Assembly: GCF_005925325.1 (NCBI RefSeq)
Contig: NZ_SRMP01000008.1
Coordinates: 1-64,000 of the forward strand
Direction of reading: 5' to 3'
DNA length: 64,000 nucleotides
Source: Pedobacter helvus
Lineage (GTDB): Bacteria > Bacteroidota > Bacteroidia > Sphingobacteriales > Sphingobacteriaceae
A program made the translations under genes and the position numbers. Shown piece by piece: positions 1 to 10,206 of the stretch (positions are counted from its first letter, which is position 1; each line of letters opens with the position of its first letter). A model generated the notes under the pieces. It had not been told where the DNA came from and searched no databases. It saw only the letters and a list, made by a program, of their open reading frames with translations.

Positions 1-61
1 ATAAAACTTTTTTCCTTTCCGTTTGTTATTGCTTTTCAGGCGTCCCCTCTTCCTCCGAAGC

Positions 62-97
62 GGAGTGCAAAGGTAGAAAAAAATTATCCCCCCGCAA
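62..97 (-). promoter_or_regulatory. Strong Bacteroidota-type promoter reading out of the left edge
   Basis: Read on the minus strand, a -33 TTG (97-95) is followed after 19 bases by a -7 element TACCTTTG (75-68), an exact match to TAnnTTTG. Just downstream lies a small hairpin with stem CTCCG/CGGAG. The transcript would leave the window at its left end, so its gene is not visible. A stable leader hairpin directly at the start would suit an rRNA, tRNA or ribosomal-protein operon, but that is inference. Confidence 0.55.
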
Positions 98-808
98 TAC
101 AAACAGCACTTTTTATTCCAAAAAACCATATAACCCACTGGACGACAACAAGAAAAAATGATGGGGATTTGCCGAAATGGAAATGGTAAGCCGGGTATGG
201 CTGCTGGAACGTCGATTTATTGACCTGTTTCGGGGCTGCCCGAATATCTCCCCGCCTAAAGAAAGCACCGGAAAACATGCAACGAACTTTAAATACGCAT
301 ACATACGGGACGAATAGGTATCAATGATTTTTGGCTAAACAGATCATGAAATAAATTCAGGAGGACGTTGCGGATAGGATGTCACCTGATTGAAGGATGT
401 ATATAGTTGGTTTCATATTGGATTTCAGTTTTGGGTGGGCAAGCGCTATTCAGTAGATCATGGCTGCCATGTATATTATGATATGTGAAGGTCGAAAAGC
501 TTTTATGAATAACCTGAGAAAATTATATAGCCACAGAGGATATTAGGAAAAGTGGCACAGCAAACGACTGGCCGGACCTTGGAGTAGCGCTTGGCCCGGG
601 GAAGGTGCCAACGGGCGACGACCTTTGCAGAATAAAACCCGATGGAAATGGAAAGCCCGCAGACGAGGCACGGGTGCGGACCTGCAATGACAGCCCCGAA
701 GTGAATTCGGGACGGGGCGGGACTATCGAAACCGACCAACCGCTAGAAATGCTTTTCTAACTATATTATATAGTGTAGTATGAGTTATTAACGATAAACG
801 GTTTTCTT
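98..808. other. Gene-free region with a GC-rich block
   Basis: No convincing coding sequence. The short reading frames here lack homology I recognise, start signals and plausible composition. About 545-745 is clearly richer in G and C than the rest of the window and sits directly behind the 3' end of the histidine kinase. It could be a decayed mobile-element fragment or a structured RNA. I cannot assign it. Confidence 0.5.
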
Positions 809-3172
809 TTAACTAAAAACAATGGAAAACGTAGTTCCCTCTCCCACTTTACTTTCTACATCTATATGATCTCCCATCGCCTCTACCTGATTTTTGGTGA
901 TAAACAAGCCAAAGCCTCTAGCATCATTATTTCCATGAAAGGTTTGATTCAGGCCAAACAACTTTTCCCTATTTTTAGAAAGGTCTATACCTACACCGTT
1001 ATCTTTAATGTGAAGTATGTATCCTGCACCTAACGTTTCGCAGTATATTTCTACTACCGGCTGACGCAAAGCATGACTATAACGCAAAGCATTTGAAATT
1101 AAATTGAGTAATACACTCTCTAAATAGGCCTTATTGAAATATATAAAAACATCGTCTGCTACGTTGACGATAACCCTAGCGCCCTTGTTTAATATTTGCG
1201 ACTCCTGAGTTTGTATGGCATTATTGATATACTCGAGTAAATTGAGTGGCTCTTTTACCAAATCCATAGAGGTTTGGATATTGACAATATTGTTGAGATT
1301 GTAGAGGGTATCGTTTAAATTAACCACTACCTTTCGCAGGAGTTTGATCATTTCATCCCGCTCCTCGTGAGTTTCGGCATTGCTAATTAAGGAACTGATA
1401 CCATCTATGTTGCTGGCATGCGATCTTAAATTATGAGAAACAATATAAGAGAAATTAAGCAGGCGCTTGTTCTGTTCATTTACAAGTTCAAAAGATTTAC
1501 GCAAAGTCTCTTCAGCTTCTTTAATGACGGTGATGTCCATCATAATTCCCCGCAGCTTTTCTGGCGCTTCAATACTAGGCTCTACAGTGAGGGTATCTCT
1601 GATCCAGATAATGGAACCATCTTTTGCCACCATACGATATTCGTATTCGTGGTGTTTTCTTGCAAATAACTCGTTATCCAAATACGTCATCACACGTTCT
1701 TTATCTTCGTGATAGAGCTTTTCTATAAAAAAGCCTACTTCAGAACTCCACTCATCTTGTGTATAACCTAAGATATCATACACTTTACTACTCACAAACG
1801 TATTGGCAAAATTCTCTTTAACTGAAGCTTCCCAAACAATTCCCTCCATAGAGTTGATCAGTTCTTCTGCATATTTTTTTGAAGCGATGAGCTGCTCCTC
1901 GTAAATTACTTGTGCTGTAATGTCTTCGATAATCACAATGTGCTGACTTGGGTTCTCGTCTTTTTCCCACAGCGGACTAACAATTGCATTGGCCCAAATT
2001 ACTTTCTGATTTTTATCAATATACCTACGTACCGAAGAGAACTGACGAATTTCGTTATTGCGCAAACGCTTAAAATCATAGGCATCTATCGCTAAATCAT
2101 CAACATGGATTAGGGATTTGATTTTCTTTTTGGTTAGCTCATCTTCGGTATAACCAAAAAGCCGACATAGAAAAGCATTGGCTTCTAAAAATTCGCCTGT
2201 AATTGAATTAACCCGACCAATACCAATTGCCGCGTTGGCAAAAATGGTTTTATACTTACTATCCACATCGTGCAACATGTTACTTTGCTGATCTACCATA
2301 TAAAACAATTGCCTATGCTTATTTAGCAGTCTTAGCAAAAGATAACTTGAAAGTAGGGTTACCAACAATCCGAAGCCTATCAATCCTCCCAATTGGTAAT
2401 CGGCATAGATCAGCCTTGTATCGGTAAGGTAAATTTTCCATTCGCCTTCTTCGAAGGTTTTGGTTTTATAAGTATTGCCTGGATAGCTATGTTCGCTAGG
2501 TATAAAGAATTCTTCCTTGCCCGTAAGTGGATTAATTTTAGAAAACTGAAACCTATAATGTAGAAAATTATCATTCTCAAGTCCAGCGATCTTAAATAAC
2601 TGATCTAATTTAATTACCACTGCAGAAAACCCCCAAAACTTATTATCTATATATATTGGTAAGCGACCAACAACACCTTGCCCGCCCTGCACCAGTTCGA
2701 TAGGCCCTTGAAAATACATCTTATGCAGTTTGATCGCCTTCTTGGCTTCGATAGCGTTAAATGTATTCATCTTAAACAGATCGAGACCTATTGCAGCCTC
2801 ATTTCCCTTTACTGGATACATGTATTTAATAACTCCATTCGGCACCAGCTGTACACCTTGCAATGATGGATTCGATCGCATAATTTCGGATGCAACTTTA
2901 TCGAAATTACGTGGTTTACCATTTTGATCTATAGTTAACGCTAAGGTGAGGGCAATATTCTGGCTGTTCTTAAGTAATTGATCTAGCCTTAATTCGACAC
3001 TCTCTAGCATCGCATTGATATCTCTTTCTCTATTCTCCTTGATTATTTGATAACGCTGTTGTGTAATAAGAGCTATAATAGCAACTAAGCTGATGAAAAA
3101 TAAAAAGGTAGTTAATTTAGGATTTAGCGTGAACCAGTTGGATTTAATAGGTTGCTTAGAGCTTGTGGGCAT
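809..3172 (-). CDS. CHASE/PAS hybrid-less sensor histidine kinase
   Basis: Membrane sensor kinase, 787 residues. A first membrane segment lies at about residues 18-38. It is followed by an extracytoplasmic CHASE-like domain with the typical YPVKGNEAAIGLDLF stretch near residue 120, and a second membrane segment near 262-285. Two PAS/PAC modules follow (about 305-425 and 435-560). The DHp helix has phospho-acceptor His580 in SHNLRSH, and the C-terminal HATPase domain has N box NLISNALRYS, G1 DNGVGID and G2 GFGLFITK. The H box has Asn instead of Asp/Glu after the His, a variant I recall from many Bacteroidota PAS kinases. There is no receiver domain and no adjacent response regulator, so its partner is elsewhere. 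CHASE ligands are small molecules; this one is unknown. It stands alone and convergent to nothing in the window. Confidence 0.9.
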   Translation of the reverse strand: MPTSSKQPIKSNWFTLNPKLTTFLFFISLVAIIALITQQRYQIIKENRERDINAMLESVELRLDQLLKNSQNIALTLALTIDQNGKPRNFDKVASEIMRSNPSLQGVQLVPNGVIKYMYPVKGNEAAIGLDLFKMNTFNAIEAKKAIKLHKMYFQGPIELVQGGQGVVGRLPIYIDNKFWGFSAVVIKLDQLFKIAGLENDNFLHYRFQFSKINPLTGKEEFFIPSEHSYPGNTYKTKTFEEGEWKIYLTDTRLIYADYQLGGLIGFGLLVTLLSSYLLLRLLNKHRQLFYMVDQQSNMLHDVDSKYKTIFANAAIGIGRVNSITGEFLEANAFLCRLFGYTEDELTKKKIKSLIHVDDLAIDAYDFKRLRNNEIRQFSSVRRYIDKNQKVIWANAIVSPLWEKDENPSQHIVIIEDITAQVIYEEQLIASKKYAEELINSMEGIVWEASVKENFANTFVSSKVYDILGYTQDEWSSEVGFFIEKLYHEDKERVMTYLDNELFARKHHEYEYRMVAKDGSIIWIRDTLTVEPSIEAPEKLRGIMMDITVIKEAEETLRKSFELVNEQNKRLLNFSYIVSHNLRSHASNIDGISSLISNAETHEERDEMIKLLRKVVVNLNDTLYNLNNIVNIQTSMDLVKEPLNLLEYINNAIQTQESQILNKGARVIVNVADDVFIYFNKAYLESVLLNLISNALRYSHALRQPVVEIYCETLGAGYILHIKDNGVGIDLSKNREKLFGLNQTFHGNNDARGFGLFITKNQVEAMGDHIDVESKVGEGTTFSIVFS

Positions 3173-3480
3173 TTTGTAGTAGCTGTTCTAGTTTAGTTGA
3201 GCGCAAACTTAAATCTTTATCTATCAAAATAACATGATGTTAGCCATCAAAAATAAATGACGATAATCATTTAAGGGCAAAATAGGATTAAGAAATGATT
3301 ATTTGAAAAAAGAACGCAAAATTGTTTAGAAACAGTTTCGAGTTATCTAACAAAAGATGGTGCACTATTTTAGGTTTTAATGCAACTTTTATGTTAACTT
3401 TGGCTTAACAACCACACTAACTGACTTATTAACTATTTACAACTGCCTGGATATCTAATGTATCCATAATTATTTGCTGA
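3173..3480. other. Divergent intergenic region, kinase / ECF sigma factor
   Basis: A 308-base AT-rich spacer holding the start regions of two divergent genes. It contains the candidate promoter at 3395-3402. I see no other structured element. Confidence 0.6.
3395..3402 (+). promoter_or_regulatory. Candidate -7 element for the ECF sigma/SusCD operon
   Basis: TAACTTTG matches the Bacteroidota -7 consensus TAnnTTTG, about 80 bases before the sigma-factor start. The expected -33 TTTG is not clear about 20 bases upstream, so this is a moderate call. Confidence 0.35.
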
Positions 3481-4047
3481 ATGTCGTCGTACAGCTCGTT
3501 TTCGGACGTAGAACTTGCAGAGTTATTAAAAACGGATGACTCTGCCGCTTACACTGTAATCTATAATAGGTATTTTCATACCTTATACGTACATGCTTTT
3601 CAAAAATTAAACGATAAACAGGAAGCTCAGGACGTGGTACACGAACTTTTTGCCCAACTATGGAACAAACGCAAAGAACTTAACATACACTCTAATTTAG
3701 TAGGCTACCTTTACTCTGGCGTGAGGAATAAAATATTAGATCATATTTCTCGTCAACAAGTAAGGAGCAAATACATTAGCTCTTTACAAGGTTTTCTAGA
3801 AAATAATTATAGTGTAACTGATTACAGAATTAGAGAAAAACAACTTAGTGACCTGATTAATAAAGGCATCGCCGATTTGCCAGAAAAAATGCGTGAAATT
3901 TTTGAACTCAGCAGAAAAAACTCGTTAAGTCACAAACAAATTGCCGCTCAGCTTAACCTCTCCGAACAAACTGTTAAAAAACAGGTTAACAATGCTTTAA
4001 GAATACTTAGAACCAAATTAGGAACCATGCTTTTCTTAACGTTTTAA
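3481..4047 (+). CDS. ECF sigma-70 factor of the Bacteroidota SusCD type
   Basis: Extracytoplasmic-function sigma factor, 188 residues, with only regions 2 and 4. Region 2 includes the DVVHELFAQLWNKR helix (about residues 51-64). Region 4 has a helix-turn-helix around LSHKQIAAQLNLSEQTVKKQ (about 146-165). Genes of this length followed by a FecR homologue and an STN-containing SusC receptor are the standard arrangement of trans-envelope signalling in this phylum. The receptor signals occupancy through FecR, which frees the sigma factor to transcribe the uptake genes. The ATG at 3481 gives the usual N terminus for the family. Confidence 0.93.
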   Translation: MSSYSSFSDVELAELLKTDDSAAYTVIYNRYFHTLYVHAFQKLNDKQEAQDVVHELFAQLWNKRKELNIHSNLVGYLYSGVRNKILDHISRQQVRSKYISSLQGFLENNYSVTDYRIREKQLSDLINKGIADLPEKMREIFELSRKNSLSHKQIAAQLNLSEQTVKKQVNNALRILRTKLGTMLFLTF

Positions 4048-4128
4048 TTTTTTTATTTTTTTTCTACCCCCTAACTTAATGCTGCTCGTCTTGTATTGAT
4101 ATGAGGATAAACATATCCTTATTTGTTT

Positions 4129-5262
4129 ATGGAAAGAACTGAAGCAGAAAAACTATTAGATAAGTACGCGAATGGCAATTGTACCGAAGAGGAATTAGCC
4201 ATTTTGCATACTTGGTATCTAGAGCAGGAGCTCAGTGTACCTCAGATTTCGGCCGAGGAAGTAGAAATGGCAAAGCAACAAGTTTGGAATAAGCTTCCGA
4301 TACATGATGCTACCATTTCAAAAACAGTTAAACTATTCCCGTCTAGATTGATCAACCGTATTGCAGTAGCAGCAGTTGTGGTGCTCTCGCTTTCTGTAGG
4401 TTATTATTTCATCCAAAAAGAACAGTTGAATTCGAGCAGTCAAATAGCAAAGCAAGAGCAGATTTTACCTGGAGGAAATAAAGCCGTGCTTACTTTCGCT
4501 GATGGAAGCGCTGTTGATTTGAACCAAATTACCAATGGTGTACTTAGAGAAGACCATGGTGCAAAAATTTTCAAAACTAAGGACGGACAGATCTATTACA
4601 CTAATAATGATAATGAGCATACCAAAGCGATAGGTTGGAATACGTTGAGCATCCCAGCTGGCGGATATTATAACGTAACCTTGAGCGATGGTACCATAGT
4701 TTGGTTAAATGCTAAATCGAGCTTAAAATATCCAACTGAATTTACAGCTAAAGAACGTATCGTAGAATTGAGTGGCGAAGGTTACTTTGAAGTCGCACAC
4801 AGAAAAAATCAACCATTTAAAGTAATAACCGAGCACCAAACTGTTGAGGTTTTGGGTACTCATTTCAACATTAATGCTTATCAAGACGAGCAAAGCACCA
4901 CCACTACCCTATTAGAAGGTAGTGTAAGAATCAATGCTGCTGGAGTTGAGAAATTATTGGCGCCGAACCAGCAAGCCAAATTGAGCGCTGGCAAAATGAC
5001 CATCACTTCCTATAGTGCAAGTAATGCTATAGACTGGGTGAACAATGATTTCATTTTCGACAATGAGAGCCTGAGCAGTATCATGAGAAAAATATCAAGG
5101 TGGTATAATGTTGAGATCTCTTACCCTACCAACCTGAGCAACATTGAGTTTACAGGATCTATTTCCCGCAGCAAGAACATTACACAAGTGTTAAAAATAA
5201 TGGAATTAACCGGAATGGTAAACTTTAAAGTAGAAGGAAGGAGGATTACTGTGATACCATAA
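4129..5262 (+). CDS. FecR-family anti-sigma factor
   Basis: Single-pass inner-membrane regulator of about 377 residues. Its cytoplasmic N-terminal anti-sigma part (about 1-75) carries the LLDKYANGNCTEEE motif. One membrane helix follows (about 78-95, IAVAAVVVLSLSVGYYF), then a periplasmic FecR domain with LPDGT-like repeats (SDGTIVWLNAKSSLKYP), and a C-terminal DUF4974-type STN-like domain (from about residue 300, FDNESLSSIMRKISRWYNVEI). A TTG two codons earlier (4123) is possible, but ATG 4129 is the better start. It lies 81 bases after the sigma gene and 124 bases before the receptor, whose STN domain is its expected partner. Confidence 0.93.
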   Translation: MERTEAEKLLDKYANGNCTEEELAILHTWYLEQELSVPQISAEEVEMAKQQVWNKLPIHDATISKTVKLFPSRLINRIAVAAVVVLSLSVGYYFIQKEQLNSSSQIAKQEQILPGGNKAVLTFADGSAVDLNQITNGVLREDHGAKIFKTKDGQIYYTNNDNEHTKAIGWNTLSIPAGGYYNVTLSDGTIVWLNAKSSLKYPTEFTAKERIVELSGEGYFEVAHRKNQPFKVITEHQTVEVLGTHFNINAYQDEQSTTTTLLEGSVRINAAGVEKLLAPNQQAKLSAGKMTITSYSASNAIDWVNNDFIFDNESLSSIMRKISRWYNVEISYPTNLSNIEFTGSISRSKNITQVLKIMELTGMVNFKVEGRRITVIP

Positions 5263-5386
5263 CTACACATGTATGCAGTAGCCAAAAAAAATCCAGTGGT
5301 GGTCGCAACACCCCTGGACAAATATTTAGGCTATGCTTGAAAATTTTGACTTAACTAACTAACAACACCTAAACACAAACAAATGT

Positions 5387-8300
5387 ATGAATTTTCACAT
5401 GACATTTAAAAACGGTCGTGATGCCCGTTTATATGCCAGAATTCTGTTAAAATTGAAACTGACCTTAATCATCTTAACAACGGTAATTCTACAAAGTAGT
5501 GCGGCTAGCTTTGCACAAATTACCATCAATGAAAAATCCGCTTCGCTAGAAAGCATTCTACAGAAAATTAGAAAGCAAAGCGGTTACGACTTTTTTTACA
5601 GCAACGCCATGTTGAAGTATACTAAACCAGTATCTATCAATGTAAAAAATGCTGGTGTGGATGAAGTTTTGAGAATTACCTTCAAAGATCAGCCGCTCAC
5701 TTACACCATCGATCAAAAAGCAATTGTACTACGTTATAACAGTGAACCAGAACGCGTAGTTATTTTGCAAAAAACCATCGCAGGTAAGGTGGTTGATGAA
5801 GGGAGCCGTCCGATACCTGGTGCCTCCATCAGAGTGAAGGGAATGCCCACCGCACCTATTGCCATCACCGATGGCAATGGTAATTTCATGATTTCTGCTA
5901 CAGAAGAGCAAACGCTTATTGTAAGTTACATTGGTTATGAAACACAGGAAGTAGCGATAGCTGGTAAAAAACTACCACTTACAATCAAGCTAAAGGAGAA
6001 GGAAACGATGATGAAAGACATCGTAATTACCGGAACCGGAATTAACCGTAACAAAGATAGCTTTACTGGAACGACAGCAACTTTTACAGGAGACGATTTG
6101 AAGGCTGTTAGCAATAATAACGTTATCCAAGCGCTAAGAACGATGGACCCCTCATTTCTACAGATAGAAAACAATTTGGCGGGTTCCAATCCTAACGTAA
6201 TGCCCGTAATTGAAGTGAGAGGTAAAAGTAGTATCCCAAGCTCTACACTTCGAGATCAATTCGGTAATGACCCTAACCAACCGCTTTTTGTACTAGATGG
6301 TTTCCCTACAAGCCTTCAAACAATTGTGGATTTGGATATGAACAGAGTAGCTTCTGTAACCATACTAAAAGATGCCGCTTCTACTGCGCTTTACGGTTCT
6401 CAAGCGTCTAACGGAGTAATAGTTATAGAAACCGTTAAACCAAAACCTGGTGAACTAAGATTTACTTACACGCAGGACTTTAGGTTGGAATTACCAGACC
6501 TATCTGGATACAACATGATGAATGCTACCGAGAAGTTAGAATTCGAACGTTTATCTGGCAGGTATATAACTAAAGAATCATCTCCAAGTAATGTGGTCTA
6601 TCTTGACAATTTATATTCGCTGCATTTGGCTGCTGTAAAAAGAGGCGTAGATAGTTATTGGCTAAGCGAGCCCCTACAAACTGGCTATTCTACAAATTCC
6701 TCTATTAATGCTTCAGGAGGAGATCAATCTTTCACCTACAATGTAGGCATGAATTATAGAACAGGACAGGGCGCTATGATTGGTTCTGGAAGAGATAGTT
6801 ATACGGGTAGTATAAATTTAACCTATCGTAAAAATGCCATTAACATCAATAATATCACCTATATAAGAGGTAATAAAACTGCTGAATCTAATTATGGATC
6901 GTTCTCCAACTTTGTAAACGCCAATCCTTACTTCGAAAAAAATTACGATAGTCCTTTTTTAGAAGTAAGCAGACAAGCGAACGACCTAGGCACAACGCTC
7001 TATGTAACCAATCCATTATATGATGCTATGCAGGCGCAGTATAATACCTCAAAAAACATTGAGGTGCAAAATAATTTGAATGCCAATTATGATATCAGCA
7101 AAATATTCAGGCTAAATGCAGGCTTGCAAATTACAAAAGGTACCACAACAGCCAAGAGATACAAGTCACCAGAAATGAGCGATTTTCTTGATGTACCCGT
7201 GCTGAGAAAAGGTAAATATACCGACAACAGAACAGAGAATTTCTCATATCAAGGGAATTTGATGCTAACCTTTTACAAAACCTTTAATAAACACAATATA
7301 ACTGCTAACTGGCGTAACAGTATCGAAGAGAAAAATAACAACGCCTATAGCACGGTTGCAGAAGGTTTTCCCGAAGGAAGTTTAGGTAACCCGAGATTTG
7401 CCTATTCGTATCTCTTAAATGGAGCTCCTTCGGCCTCAAGTGGTGTTTTTAGATCAGTAAACTCAGCCATTTCAGCTAACTATTCTTTCGATAATAAATA
7501 CTTGTTCGATTTTGTTTACCGCGTTGATGGATCAACTGCATACGGTAGCAACAAACAATTTTCACCTTATTATTCATTTGGTTTGGGATGGAATTTACAC
7601 AACGAAAATTTCATCAAAAACAAAAGCTGGATCAACTCACTTAGACTAACTGGAAACATTGGTGTAACTGGAAATCAAAATTTTGCGAACATCAGTTCTG
7701 TTTCTATGTATGGCTATAACAGCAATACCAGTTACAACCAATTTGGTCAAGGTGTTAGCTTAGATATGCTGGGCAACCCGGATTTAGAGCCTCAAAAAAC
7801 TAGACAAATCAGTACTTCATTAGATTTCAGTTTATTTAAAGGTAGATTTATCGGGTATGTAAACGCCTATGAGAAAAGAACAAATCCACTAATTGTTCCG
7901 GTAGACCTTCCATCTTCAACCGGCGTATTTAAATATCCGTACAATATTGGAAGCTTAACCTATAAAGGAATGGAAACAAAGCTTACTTTCTTTCCCATTT
8001 ATAATTTAGCACAGGGAATTACTTGGAATATTGGTTTAACTGCCTCAAGTTTTAAAAGTAAATACGATGGGTTTGGAAATATCTTAAACACGCTCAACAA
8101 ACAACAAGAAACCAACAAAACATTAGTGAGATATATTGATGGCAACAGTGCAGAGGCCATTTGGGCAATTAAATCTTTAGGTATTGACCCAGCTACCGGA
8201 CGAGAAGTCTTCTTAACCGCCGATGGCCAGTATAGTTTTGATTACACCACAGCCAACATCGTTAATGTAGGGAATACTGTGCCTTTTGCAGAGGGAGTAA

Positions 8301-8743
8301 TCTCTACGGGAGTGCGATACAAAGGCTTTAGTTTTGCAGTAGGATTTCGATATAGATTAGGCGGTGATGTCTTTAATACCGCGTTATTTAACAAAGTTGA
8401 GAACATCAGTTTTACAAGCATCGCCAATAATCAAGATAGAAGAGCATTGTACGACAGATGGAAAAACCCCGGAGATATTTCCCAATTCAAAGGAATTTCA
8501 CAAACCGAAACCACTCCTATTTCATCGAGGTTTGTACAAAAAGAAAACACTTTAAGTAGCGAAACCTTGAATATAGGCTATATGTTCGACAAACAACCTT
8601 GGATAAGAAAAATGGGGATGCAGTCCTTGACGTTAAATCTACAGGCTAACGATTTTCTATACCTATCTACCATCAGGAGAGAACGTGGTATCGACTATCC
8701 ATTTGCTAGAACTATTGCATTTTCATTAAGGGCATCATTTTAA
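5387..8743 (+). CDS. SusC/RagA-type TonB-dependent receptor with STN domain
   Basis: Outer-membrane active transporter, 1118 residues. A long signal region (1-45) is followed by an STN domain (about 46-108) that should contact the FecR protein upstream. Next come a carboxypeptidase-regulatory-like beta-sandwich (about 130-205, IAGKVVDEGSRPIPGASI), a TonB plug (about 215-345, with PLFVLDGFP and ILKDAASTALYGSQASNGVI), and a 22-strand barrel ending in Phe as required for Bam insertion. The preceding ATG at 5383 opens only a nine-codon frame, so 5387 is the start. It pairs with the SusD gene 12 bases downstream. The substrate is not deducible from sequence. The absence of glycosidases and the presence of thioredoxins and a protease argue against a glycan. 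Confidence 0.95.
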   Translation: MNFHMTFKNGRDARLYARILLKLKLTLIILTTVILQSSAASFAQITINEKSASLESILQKIRKQSGYDFFYSNAMLKYTKPVSINVKNAGVDEVLRITFKDQPLTYTIDQKAIVLRYNSEPERVVILQKTIAGKVVDEGSRPIPGASIRVKGMPTAPIAITDGNGNFMISATEEQTLIVSYIGYETQEVAIAGKKLPLTIKLKEKETMMKDIVITGTGINRNKDSFTGTTATFTGDDLKAVSNNNVIQALRTMDPSFLQIENNLAGSNPNVMPVIEVRGKSSIPSSTLRDQFGNDPNQPLFVLDGFPTSLQTIVDLDMNRVASVTILKDAASTALYGSQASNGVIVIETVKPKPGELRFTYTQDFRLELPDLSGYNMMNATEKLEFERLSGRYITKESSPSNVVYLDNLYSLHLAAVKRGVDSYWLSEPLQTGYSTNSSINASGGDQSFTYNVGMNYRTGQGAMIGSGRDSYTGSINLTYRKNAININNITYIRGNKTAESNYGSFSNFVNANPYFEKNYDSPFLEVSRQANDLGTTLYVTNPLYDAMQAQYNTSKNIEVQNNLNANYDISKIFRLNAGLQITKGTTTAKRYKSPEMSDFLDVPVLRKGKYTDNRTENFSYQGNLMLTFYKTFNKHNITANWRNSIEEKNNNAYSTVAEGFPEGSLGNPRFAYSYLLNGAPSASSGVFRSVNSAISANYSFDNKYLFDFVYRVDGSTAYGSNKQFSPYYSFGLGWNLHNENFIKNKSWINSLRLTGNIGVTGNQNFANISSVSMYGYNSNTSYNQFGQGVSLDMLGNPDLEPQKTRQISTSLDFSLFKGRFIGYVNAYEKRTNPLIVPVDLPSSTGVFKYPYNIGSLTYKGMETKLTFFPIYNLAQGITWNIGLTASSFKSKYDGFGNILNTLNKQQETNKTLVRYIDGNSAEAIWAIKSLGIDPATGREVFLTADGQYSFDYTTANIVNVGNTVPFAEGVISTGVRYKGFSFAVGFRYRLGGDVFNTALFNKVENISFTSIANNQDRRALYDRWKNPGDISQFKGISQTETTPISSRFVQKENTLSSETLNIGYMFDKQPWIRKMGMQSLTLNLQANDFLYLSTIRRERGIDYPFARTIAFSLRASF

Positions 8744-8755
8744 ACCATTACAATC

Positions 8756-10189
8756 ATGAAAAGAAATTATATTAAAATAATGGTTTTGTTAATCACTACC
8801 ATTGGCATCTTATCTTCTTGTAAAAAGTTTCTAGATGTTCAGCCAGAAGATAAAGTATTAGAAACTCAACTGTTCTCCACCAAACAAGGGATCAAAACGG
8901 TGTTAAATGGGTTATATATCAATTTAGCTAACAATCAATTGTATGGAGAAAACCTTACGCTATCAACAATTGAAATTTTAGCTCAACGCTATAATATTCC
9001 ATCTACACATAATCTAACCAAGATTGCATCTTATGCCTACAATGATAACCCAACATTAACCAGGCTAGAGAATATCTGGACAAACTCCTACTCTACTATT
9101 CTAAACATCAATGCTTTTTTAGAAAATGTAGATAAATATCCAGGTGTTTTAGATCAAAAAACAGAAAAAATCTATAAAGGTGAGGCTATTGCAATGAGGG
9201 CTTTCCTTCATTTTGATTTGTTGAGGTTATATGGGCCACGTTATAATACAGTAGATTCTACTAAACAAAGCTTACCTTATTATGAGGCGACTAAATCTAC
9301 TGTAAATCCCTTATTACCAGCAAATTCATTTATTCAGAAAATTATTGATGATTTGAATACAGCAGAGACACTACTGGCAGAAGATGAAATCATTGCCAAC
9401 GGAGTTAATACTGCGGCAGCAAATGCAACAGTAGATTTTTTAAAGAACAATAGAAACTATAGGCTTAACTATTATGCAGTAAAGGGGCTTAAGGCAAGAG
9501 TGTTTTTATATCGTGGTGATAAAATTAGTGCATTAAAATATGCTAAAGAAGTTATGGCTGTCGCTAGTTATTTCCCGTGGACTACCTCAACAAATGCGTT
9601 AAGTGAGAAACAAAATCCAGATCGTGTGTTTACTACTGAAATGATGTTTGGGATAATGAATACCCAACTCTATACACGTTATTTAGCACTCTTTGATCCG
9701 GGAGTTTCTGATGCCAACATCTTGGCGCCAATAGCAGCAAGGCTAAACACGGTGTATGAGAACAATGAAAACGATTATAGATTTAACTTGAACTGGCAAA
9801 TACCAACCACAGGGGTTAAAGCTTATAAAACTTTCTATAAGTACGCTGATGTGATAGATAAAACGAAAGTATTTAGGTTCTCTATTCCATTACTAAAAAT
9901 TAGTGAGGTTTATTTGATAGCAGCAGAAAGTGAGCCCGTATCTGCCAATGGTGTGGCATATTTAAACACGGTTAGAGCGAACAGGGGATTAACTGCCCTA
10001 GCAACCACGGTAAACTTGAATACCGAAATTCAAAAAGAATATCAGAAAGAGTTTTTTGGCGAGGGGCAACTATTTTACTATTACAAACGTAGAAACGTTA
10101 CTTCTGTACCAAATGGATCTGCTGCTAGTGGTAACGTTACCGTAAATTATGCTGTACCTATGCCTCAGTCTGAAGCTCTTTATCGTTAA
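8756..10189 (+). CDS. SusD/RagB-family surface lipoprotein
   Basis: Substrate-binding lid of the SusC transporter, 477 residues. Signal peptide type II with lipobox LSSC (Cys22), followed by KKFLDVQPEDKVLETQLFST, the usual SusD start, and TPR-like helices including GEAIAMRAFLHFDLLRLYGP near residue 145. The C-terminal SusD domain carries EFFGEGQLFYYYKRRN. Lipidated, exported and probably surface-exposed. Starts 12 bases after the receptor, so it is co-transcribed. Confidence 0.94.
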   Translation: MKRNYIKIMVLLITTIGILSSCKKFLDVQPEDKVLETQLFSTKQGIKTVLNGLYINLANNQLYGENLTLSTIEILAQRYNIPSTHNLTKIASYAYNDNPTLTRLENIWTNSYSTILNINAFLENVDKYPGVLDQKTEKIYKGEAIAMRAFLHFDLLRLYGPRYNTVDSTKQSLPYYEATKSTVNPLLPANSFIQKIIDDLNTAETLLAEDEIIANGVNTAAANATVDFLKNNRNYRLNYYAVKGLKARVFLYRGDKISALKYAKEVMAVASYFPWTTSTNALSEKQNPDRVFTTEMMFGIMNTQLYTRYLALFDPGVSDANILAPIAARLNTVYENNENDYRFNLNWQIPTTGVKAYKTFYKYADVIDKTKVFRFSIPLLKISEVYLIAAESEPVSANGVAYLNTVRANRGLTALATTVNLNTEIQKEYQKEFFGEGQLFYYYKRRNVTSVPNGSAASGNVTVNYAVPMPQSEALYR

Positions 10190-10206
10190 CCAAAAACCTT
10201 AAAATA

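Noticed and set aside
503..739. 78-codon minus-strand frame in the GC-rich block
   Set aside because: No family, and composition follows the GC-rich DNA, not coding bias. Kept as an unexplained block, not a gene.
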